Origin: Porticoccaceae bacterium UBA4026
GTDB lineage: Bacteria > Pseudomonadota > Gammaproteobacteria > Pseudomonadales > Porticoccaceae
Assembly: GCA_002382445.1 (NCBI GenBank)
Contig: DGAQ01000047.1
Span: 2,334 to 14,454 of the forward strand
Length of the DNA stretch: 12,121 nt
Reading direction: 5' to 3'
Shown: positions 6,790-12,121 of the stretch, piece by piece
Layout: every line of letters begins with the position of its first letter
Position numbering within the stretch: position 1 is the first letter of the stretch
Program-made: the position numbers and the translations under genes
Notes under the pieces: model-generated
The model's database searches: none
Seen by the model: only the letters and a program-made list of their open reading frames with translations
What the model was told of the DNA's origin: nothing

Positions 6790-7770
6790 TTAGTCTATGA
6801 AACTCTGACCGTCAAGTTGATTCCGAATATTCTCAGGAATCTCAAGCTTAAGATGCGCGGCAATTGACGGGAGGATGTCGACAATCGCTGGCGTTTGATA
6901 GTAGCGCTCATTGAGATCGTCGCTATTTGTCACTATCCAGGTTGTTCGCTCCCGTTCGCTCTGATTTCCGTGGTCCTGGCCGGTTTTGGCATCGCGGCCA
7001 TGGTCGGTCGTAATGACGATCATCCATTCTTCGTCATATGCCTGCTGCCGTTTTTGCACGGCGCTCCAAATTTTGCCGATCTGACCATCCATGTACTGCA
7101 CGGCCGCCGTCATTTCCGGGCCGTCGCCATAGTTGTGGCCCACTGCATCGGTGTATTCTAGGTAGACCCAGGACAAATCCGGCCCGTTGGACTCAATATA
7201 TCTCGCCGCTTCATCCGTGACGAGATCGTCGATAGCGCGGATGTAATGTTCCTGTAGATCGTGTGGGAACCGCTCGACATTAAGTTCGAAGCCATCAAAT
7301 ACATAATCCAGTTTATTGCCACCTGCCTCCTTCAGGCCATCACCAATTAGCTTTGTCCGATTGTCTGTCCAGGTCGAAAAGATGGCCGTTTGCAAGGTCG
7401 GATCGTGCTCTTTGGCGACTCTAAAGATATCCCAGTAGGCGTAGTTCGGATCGTTGACCTGGTTATCATAAACATTGTGCTTATTGGCCCAGGTCCCCGT
7501 GAGCAAATTATTGTAGCCGATAGCCGAAGACGTTGGACTTTGGGACTCCCCTCCAATCTCTCCACCGACGTAGGCTCTCGTGTAGCCGCCTTTGCCAGCA
7601 ATGGAATCCAGTACGGGTGTAGACGTATTTTCCAGAACGTCCGCGGGAATGCCGTCAACAATGATGAATATTGCTGCCGGCGACTTGGCAAAGACCGTAC
7701 TGCTGGACCACAGTGCGATTAGTAGAATGGCGGTCAGACATCCTCTATTTCCTATCTGCTGAATCATCAT
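6790..7770 (-). CDS. Secreted alkaline phosphatase superfamily phosphodiesterase/phosphatase
   Basis: A 326-residue protein with a signal peptide (hydrophobic stretch about 11-24, likely cleavage after VFA at 28), so it acts in the periplasm or outside. The mature part is a type I phosphodiesterase/nucleotide pyrophosphatase-like fold of the alkaline phosphatase superfamily. Candidate metal ligands are D39 in FIIVDG, D208 and H212 in YTDAVGHNYG, D256-H257 in TTDHGRD and H267 in DHGNQ. The nucleophile is likely within PTSSAIGY (T80 to S82). The substrate is unknown; phosphodiesters, phospholipid head groups or nucleotides are all possible. A GGGAAG lies about seven bases ahead of ATG 7770, with a second ATG at 7767. 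No phosphate-transport gene or evident Pho box was seen nearby. Confidence 0.88.
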   Translation of the reverse strand: MMIQQIGNRGCLTAILLIALWSSSTVFAKSPAAIFIIVDGIPADVLENTSTPVLDSIAGKGGYTRAYVGGEIGGESQSPTSSAIGYNNLLTGTWANKHNVYDNQVNDPNYAYWDIFRVAKEHDPTLQTAIFSTWTDNRTKLIGDGLKEAGGNKLDYVFDGFELNVERFPHDLQEHYIRAIDDLVTDEAARYIESNGPDLSWVYLEYTDAVGHNYGDGPEMTAAVQYMDGQIGKIWSAVQKRQQAYDEEWMIVITTDHGRDAKTGQDHGNQSERERTTWIVTNSDDLNERYYQTPAIVDILPSIAAHLKLEIPENIRNQLDGQSFID

Positions 7771-7820
7771 CGGGTACTTCCCTTAAGGTTATGGTAAAGA
7801 TTACCACTTAACGTTGACAT

Positions 7821-7839
7821 TGTAGATACAAAATCTACA
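7821..7839. promoter_or_regulatory. Inverted repeat, candidate operator for the phosphatase gene
   Basis: TGTAGAT and ATCTACA are separated by five bases, 51 bases upstream of the phosphatase start, with a third half-like TCTACA at 7855-7860. A position near the promoter and the dyad form suit a dimeric repressor or activator, but no regulator is named by it. Confidence 0.3.
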
Positions 7840-8029
7840 GGAACAGTATTGGATTCTACAATCTCAACCGTCAGTTGAGTAACAACTATGGCTATTTATC
7901 ACGCTCTTAATTTTCTAACTTTTATGGGTCTAGAAATAAAGATCGGGACATGGATTTCTTTTAGTCATTTATCCTTAACTGGCCAGCGTTTTGGGCTAAA
8001 TTGGGAGCAGATTAATTTTGTAAAATCGG

Positions 8030-8035
8030 TATAAT
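8030..8035 (+). promoter_or_regulatory. Candidate -10 box for the PyrD-PyrK fusion gene
   Basis: An exact TATAAT lies 45 bases before the TTG start. No recognisable -35 hexamer is found at 16-18 bases; the nearest candidate, TTGGGA at 8001-8006, would need a 23-base spacer. Confidence 0.35.
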
Positions 8036-8080
8036 CATCATCTGCGTAAATATCATTAAACAAGTGTCGAGCGAACCATT

Positions 8081-9721
8081 TTGAAAACAGAATTTCTTGG
8101 CAAGACCTTATCTGGCCCATTCACGATTCCCTCTGGAATTGTTACCACTGCAACCTCAATTATTCAGGCTATGTTTGACCATATGCCGCAGATAGGTGTC
8201 ATTACGACGAAAAGTGTCGGCCCTACACCACGCGCAGGTAATCGTGAACCTGTTTATAGTCAATATGCACCAGGTTGCTTTGTCAATGCTGTAGGTTTAA
8301 CGAACCCCGGTGCTGAAGCTGCTGCAGAGGCTATGTCGAAGTTACGCATCCCTAAAGATCGATTTTTACTGGTGTCGATCTTTGGTGGTAGCATCGAAGA
8401 GTTTGTTCAAGTGGCTAGGATTATGGCGCCTGTTGCCGATGGACTAGAACTTAATCTCTCCTGTCCGCACGCCAAAGGGTACGGGATGGCCATGGGTCAG
8501 GATCCAGAGATGGTTCGAGAGGTCACGGCAGCGGTCAAGGCTGTTGTCGATATTCCGGTGATTCCAAAGCTAACGCCTAATACGTCTAATATTGGTGAGA
8601 TAGCCCTTGCGGCAGTGGCGGGCGGGGCAGATGGTCTCTGTGCTATTAACACTGTCGGTCCAGGTTACACCTCTTCCCATGGTCAGCCTGTGCTAAGTAA
8701 TGGCGCCGGTGGCATGTCGGGTAAAGGCGTTCTGCCTATCGCACTTAAATGTATTCGTGAAATTGCAGCTGTTACTGATGTACCCATTATTGGCTGTGGC
8801 GGGGTTAGTAGCGCCGCCGATGTGCGAGAATTTCTCGATGCAGGCTCCACTATTATTGGCGTTGGTTCAGCTCTTACGGGAATGACAACCGAGGATATTG
8901 GGAGCTATTTTAGTCAGCTAGAATCTGATATCAGTTTCAACAGCAATAAAGCTGAAGGCCATATTCGCTACGATATCGATATGGACTTTGAACCCGTTGT
9001 CCTGGTTGAGAATAAACGTATATGTGAAGATATTTGCGTTCTGACCTTTGATCGAAAGATCAACATCCAGGCGGGCGAATTTGTGTTCTTATGGATACCT
9101 GGCTTAGGTGAGAAACCTTTCTCTGCTCTTTCAGATGACCCTTTTCAGTTGGCGGTTATTGATGTTGGTATTTTTACCCATGAATTAATGGATTTAGCTG
9201 TCGGCTCTGAAATTTACGTGCGCGGTCCACATGGCATCCCGGTGTTACCCCCTGAAGATTCCAAGATCATGGCGGTTGCGGGCGGAACTGGTTTGGCGGC
9301 TGTGTATCAACTTGCCAGAGATTTTGGTAACGCTGAGGTGTTTACCGGCGCTCGCACTGCAGAGCGACTCTATTATCTTGAAGAGTGCCAAAAAGTTGCT
9401 GATGTACATGTGGCTACAGATGATGGTAGTGAAGGCTTCAAGGGATTTGTAACAGAGTTGTTGCGCGCTCGTTTGGAGGAGATGACGCCGGCTGAGTTAG
9501 ATACTTTGGTGTTCTATAATTGCGGACCTGCCCCTATGGTGCATGAGGCCGCGAGAGTGCAACGCGAGTTCTGCCGCGATGATCAGATTTTTAGCGCCAT
9601 TGACTATCTTACAAAGTGTGGTGTGGGTATCTGTGGAGCCTGCGCGGCGCCAGATGGCCAACGTATTTGTGTTGACGGACCTTTTCTACAGGGTTCTCCA
9701 GCAAGGTCTGCTAGTCTTTAA
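8081..9721 (+). CDS. Fused dihydroorotate dehydrogenase (class 1B PyrD-like) and PyrK-like electron-transfer protein
   Basis: A 546-residue single chain. Residues 1 to about 285 form an FMN-binding barrel: K44 in TTKSVGP, N69 in FVNAVGLTNPG, N125 and catalytic C128 in LNLSCPH, FMN-site K163 in PKLTPN, N190 in AINTVGPG, and GCGGV. Residues about 295-546 match PyrK: KPFS (FAD, normally RPFS), GGTG at 401-404, CGP at 481-483 and a [2Fe-2S] set C513-x4-C518-x2-C521-x8-C530. In class 1B enzymes these are separate subunits moving electrons from dihydroorotate through FMN, iron-sulfur and FAD to NAD. The loop SCPHAKGYGMAMGQDPE recalls archaeal PyrD and dihydropyrimidine dehydrogenase, so the pyrimidine substrate is open. 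TTG 8081 is chosen because MKTEFLGKTLSGP aligns with the family start; the Shine-Dalgarno is weak. No pyr genes are adjacent. Confidence 0.88.
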   Translation: MKTEFLGKTLSGPFTIPSGIVTTATSIIQAMFDHMPQIGVITTKSVGPTPRAGNREPVYSQYAPGCFVNAVGLTNPGAEAAAEAMSKLRIPKDRFLLVSIFGGSIEEFVQVARIMAPVADGLELNLSCPHAKGYGMAMGQDPEMVREVTAAVKAVVDIPVIPKLTPNTSNIGEIALAAVAGGADGLCAINTVGPGYTSSHGQPVLSNGAGGMSGKGVLPIALKCIREIAAVTDVPIIGCGGVSSAADVREFLDAGSTIIGVGSALTGMTTEDIGSYFSQLESDISFNSNKAEGHIRYDIDMDFEPVVLVENKRICEDICVLTFDRKINIQAGEFVFLWIPGLGEKPFSALSDDPFQLAVIDVGIFTHELMDLAVGSEIYVRGPHGIPVLPPEDSKIMAVAGGTGLAAVYQLARDFGNAEVFTGARTAERLYYLEECQKVADVHVATDDGSEGFKGFVTELLRARLEEMTPAELDTLVFYNCGPAPMVHEAARVQREFCRDDQIFSAIDYLTKCGVGICGACAAPDGQRICVDGPFLQGSPARSASL

Positions 9722-9900
9722 TTCTACTTTTAATCAGTTTTTCTGCCATTTATTGGCTTCTGTGCGACCGCGCCTATGGGCGCCTCCGTTAAATGGGTTT
9801 AAAACCACGAGGCTTTATTGACGAAGTACAAGAGTTAGTCAAGGGGTAGCATATAATTGGAATATGAAATATATAGCCAACCAATCCTTTAGGTCGCTTT

Positions 9901-10788
9901 ATGTCATCTGAAAAGTACTTTTTTGGTCCATTAAAAATAGGTAAGCGATATCATCCACAAAATGCCCTGTCATTAGCTTTTGCCTGCCTACTTTCATATA
10001 AGAGCGAGAAACACATTATCTCTGAGGCTTCAGATTGGGGCTTCTCTCAGGTGCGATTTCTAGAAATCATCCAAGGTCATCGTATCGATATGCAATGCTA
10101 TGTCATGGCTGATCATGACAACATTGTGATTGTTTTTCGTGGTAACGACAACATAAGGGATTGGTTGTCTACCTTTATAGCGATCACTGAGGCGGGACCA
10201 TTTATCAATAGTAATGCTCATAAAGGATTTCAAGACGTTCTTGAACCCGCAGTTCAAGAACTTAACCAGATAATAAATAAATTTGGTGCAAAGAGTAAAA
10301 AAATATGGATTACCGGCCATAGTTTTGGCGGCGCGCTAGCCTCTCTCTATGCCGGCGCACTCATTAACAATAACCATCGAGTTTATGGGTTATATACCTT
10401 TGGGAGTCCTCGAGCTGGGGATCATACTTTTGCTGAGAGTCTTAACAATGCTGTCGTAGGTCCCCATTATCGGGTGGTTAATGCTGGCGATATTGTGGTT
10501 CATTTTCCTCCGGAACCATTCTACAGTCACGCCGGGAAGCGCATAATTTTAAAACGCGACAAACGAGAGACATCTAAGCAGTCATGGTTACTACTACAGA
10601 TTACGGTCGTCAAAGAGTTTTTCCGTGATGTCGCTGATTTTATGGATATAACTGACAATCATCGATTAGATGCTGGCAATGACAGCTATATTCAACGGCT
10701 AAGAAACGATGCTGAGCGGGTAAATGGGGCTGTTTTTAAAAAGAGCGGTCTTAAGCATCAATCAAAGGTAAAGAGCACCATCTTATGA
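9901..10788 (+). CDS. Class 3 lipase family alpha/beta hydrolase
   Basis: A 295-residue protein with the class 3 (fungal-type, PF01764) lipase pattern. The nucleophile elbow is GHSFGG with S141, preceded by the strand KKIWIT. The oxyanion-side motif is VFRGND near 78-83. The acid is probably D197 in VVNAGDIVVHFPP and the base H254 in TDNHRLD. NAHKGFQDVL and TFGSPRAGD are also characteristic. No signal peptide is visible, so it is predicted to be intracellular; acyl-lipid or storage-lipid ester hydrolysis is inferred, not shown. The start has AGGT about eight bases upstream. A TATAAT at 9852-9857 may be its -10 box, without a good -35. Its last 31 bases overlap the end of the convergent FkbM gene. 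Confidence 0.9.
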   Translation: MSSEKYFFGPLKIGKRYHPQNALSLAFACLLSYKSEKHIISEASDWGFSQVRFLEIIQGHRIDMQCYVMADHDNIVIVFRGNDNIRDWLSTFIAITEAGPFINSNAHKGFQDVLEPAVQELNQIINKFGAKSKKIWITGHSFGGALASLYAGALINNNHRVYGLYTFGSPRAGDHTFAESLNNAVVGPHYRVVNAGDIVVHFPPEPFYSHAGKRIILKRDKRETSKQSWLLLQITVVKEFFRDVADFMDITDNHRLDAGNDSYIQRLRNDAERVNGAVFKKSGLKHQSKVKSTIL

Positions 10789-11564
10789 TTTTTGGGGGGG
10801 TAGTTCTCCAATCCTTGTAAAGGAATTTTCATAAAGCAGGGTTTTTTTCTGGAAAACAGCTTAGGTTTAAATATATGAGCATAGCTATAACCTTGGGCTG
10901 TTAGGAAGGCTACAATTTCATCTGTCTTTTCTTTATATTTTCTAACCTGAAATTCAAGAGCTAGGATTGGTTGATGTTTTTGTAAGGTCTCTGACGCACC
11001 CTGCAAGGCTTCTAATTCATAACCTTCTAGATCCATTTTAATAAAGCTAATTGGCCGGGGAGCATTACTCTGCAAATACTCATCTAGGGTCATTAGATTA
11101 AACTCTATGTCTGCCTCATCGGAATCACTGATTCGACTTCCACCGATATTTAACGGATCCATAACAGCCAGCCTAGTTGCTTTTGTGTTGCTGAGGCCGA
11201 CATTGACCGCTGAGACATTGTCAGCGAGCTCTGCATTCAGTGAAAGCACCTTAAAGGTCGACCTATTGGGTTCAAAGCTTATAACCGTTCCAAATAAGTC
11301 AGCGAAAAAAAGCGCGTGGTTGCCAATGTTGCCACCGATATCTAGGCAGGTTTCTCGAGGGTAGGGTTCAGTGAGGAGAAAGTCTTTTAACGCTAATAGT
11401 TCGGGTTTCTCAAAAAGACCATCAATCATTATTTTTCGCGAAATAGCATCGTGGGCAAAACAGACTACCTGTGGGTACTTATGAATACTCTGACGTGCTG
11501 AGCGTTCTAAGCCGAATTTGAGTATTTGGCGCAATAAAATGTTCATATCGACATGAAACGACAT
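10758..11564 (-). CDS. FkbM family SAM-dependent methyltransferase
   Basis: A 268-residue Rossmann-fold methyltransferase. SAM motif I is LDIGGNIGNHALFF (74-87), the ribose-binding acidic strand is ISFEPN (95-100), and IKMDLEGYELEAL (175-187) is the FkbM signature. FkbM enzymes O-methylate sugars, polyketides or other small molecules; the acceptor here cannot be predicted because no glycan or secondary-metabolite genes are nearby. No clear Shine-Dalgarno is seen before ATG 11564; ATG 11546 (residue 7) is an alternative. Near the C terminus, tandem Pro codons sit in a run of seven C on the coding strand, the only long homopolymer noticed in a gene here. The stop lies inside the convergent lipase gene. 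Confidence 0.9.
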   Translation of the reverse strand: MSFHVDMNILLRQILKFGLERSARQSIHKYPQVVCFAHDAISRKIMIDGLFEKPELLALKDFLLTEPYPRETCLDIGGNIGNHALFFADLFGTVISFEPNRSTFKVLSLNAELADNVSAVNVGLSNTKATRLAVMDPLNIGGSRISDSDEADIEFNLMTLDEYLQSNAPRPISFIKMDLEGYELEALQGASETLQKHQPILALEFQVRKYKEKTDEIVAFLTAQGYSYAHIFKPKLFSRKKPCFMKIPLQGLENYPPKNHKMVLFTFD

Positions 11565-11650
11565 AAGCCGCGGATAATCAAGACGCTAGAGAGGTAATTT
11601 CATATTTTTAACGCGCATTCTTTTACGCACAGAGCATAATCTATGATGGT

Positions 11651-12121
11651 CTAGTCAGGGCTGAGTTGGCCTTTTTCCCAGTTTTCTAATAAAGACCGAG
11701 TATCGCGTTGCCAGGGATGGAAATCTTCTTTGAAGTACTCTTTATAGGCTGGCCATGATAGGCGTAATAATCCTTGTCTTCCTAATAAGAACTGCATACC
11801 TTCAATCCAGACTCTGAGGTTCCACATCTTTTTATCTCGTCGCAGCATGTGGATCATACCCACAACAATATCTTTCATTAGGAAGAACGTAGCAAGTCTC
11901 AACGAAGACTTACGCATCTTTTCGCTGTTAGGCTTATTTTTTGTGACTGCGCGGTAAACATCAAAGACAACCGCTTTGTGCTCCATTTCTTCCGCCGCAT
12001 GCCAAGTCCACAATTCTTTCATTGGCGCTTCAATGACCCCATGAGCGTCAACATCTTCACCTAACATTCTCTCTGCCAAAATTGCTGTAATGTGCTCTAG
12101 TGCGGCTGTCACCGCTAGGCG
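11651..12121 (-). CDS. PF10118-type predicted metal-dependent hydrolase, 5' end missing
   Basis: The C-terminal 156 residues of a protein of the 'predicted metal-dependent hydrolase' family (PF10118), usually about 280 long. The frame stays open to the right edge (RLAVTAALEH), so the GTG at 12112 is most likely an internal Val codon and the true start lies outside. The helical family core is visible: TAALEHITAILAE, followed by WHAAEEMEHKAVVFDVY, whose Glu and His residues are the likely di-metal ligands, and later conserved WEGMQFLL-like and WPAYKEYFK segments. The reaction is unknown for the family. There is no operon partner in view; the gap to the FkbM gene on the same strand (11565-11650) shows no hairpin or other clear signal. 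Confidence 0.85.
   Translation of the reverse strand, partial: RLAVTAALEHITAILAERMLGEDVDAHGVIEAPMKELWTWHAAEEMEHKAVVFDVYRAVTKNKPNSEKMRKSSLRLATFFLMKDIVVGMIHMLRRDKKMWNLRVWIEGMQFLLGRQGLLRLSWPAYKEYFKEDFHPWQRDTRSLLENWEKGQLSPD

Larger units (their letters stand above)
7771..8080. other. Divergent intergenic region between phosphatase and PyrD-PyrK fusion
   Basis: This 310-base gap has no credible gene. It must hold the promoters of two divergent genes. Visible structure is the TGTAGAT/ATCTACA inverted repeat (7821-7839), a further TCTACA at 7855-7860, a CTCAAC/GTTGAG hairpin (7863-7879) and a TATAAT at 8030-8035. No good -35 box could be placed at 16-18 bases from that TATAAT. Confidence 0.6.

Noticed and set aside
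6790..7770. Higher GC of the phosphatase gene as a sign of horizontal transfer
   Set aside because: Hand counts of sample 60-base blocks gave 50-63% G+C there, but blocks in the PyrD-PyrK gene reach 58-60% too, so the contrast is not convincing.
9770..9783. GCGCC-TATG-GGCGC hairpin after the PyrD-PyrK gene as a terminator
   Set aside because: Only a 5-bp stem and no T run follows.

Overview
The window reads as a stretch of chromosome from a free-living, probably marine or aquatic gammaproteobacterium. The HisF fragment is of the Pseudomonas/Cellvibrionales type, there is an ECF sigma factor paired with a ChrR anti-sigma factor, a TonB-dependent receptor remnant, a YegD-like Hsp70 and a DoxX protein. 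The genus cannot be fixed from the sequence. No phage, IS element, CRISPR array, tRNA or rRNA was seen.

Layout, left to right. (1) The 3' part of hisF (1-636, +). (2) A decayed patch (676-1492, +): a truncated LysR-type regulator start runs directly into a TonB-dependent receptor remnant with two in-frame stops and an apparent internal deletion, closed by a strong terminator. (3) A sigma/anti-sigma operon on the minus strand (2959-1638), RpoE-ChrR type, overlapping by ATGA, with a TGATCC-N18-TA promoter-like site upstream that suggests autoregulation. (4) Facing away from it, a short single-domain asparaginase-like gene (3145-3633, +) and a YegD-like Hsp70 ATPase (3826-5262, +). (5) A minus-strand run: a cis-prenyltransferase of the UppS superfamily with archaeal-like motif variants, a DoxX membrane protein and a secreted alkaline-phosphatase-superfamily enzyme (7770-5287). 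(6) A plus-strand pair: a fused PyrD-PyrK-like flavoprotein (8081-9721) and a class 3 lipase (9901-10788). (7) A minus-strand FkbM methyltransferase whose end overlaps the lipase end, and the 3' part of a PF10118 metal-dependent hydrolase running off the right edge.

How the genes relate. Only sigma-ChrR is a clear functional unit; in known examples this pair responds to singlet oxygen or organic peroxides. The rest look like independent housekeeping or accessory genes with their own spacing. The most unusual items are the PyrD-PyrK single-chain fusion with an archaeal/dihydropyrimidine-dehydrogenase-like active-site loop, the atypical cis-prenyltransferase, and the LysR/TonB-receptor wreck. 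No convincing new multi-gene system was found.
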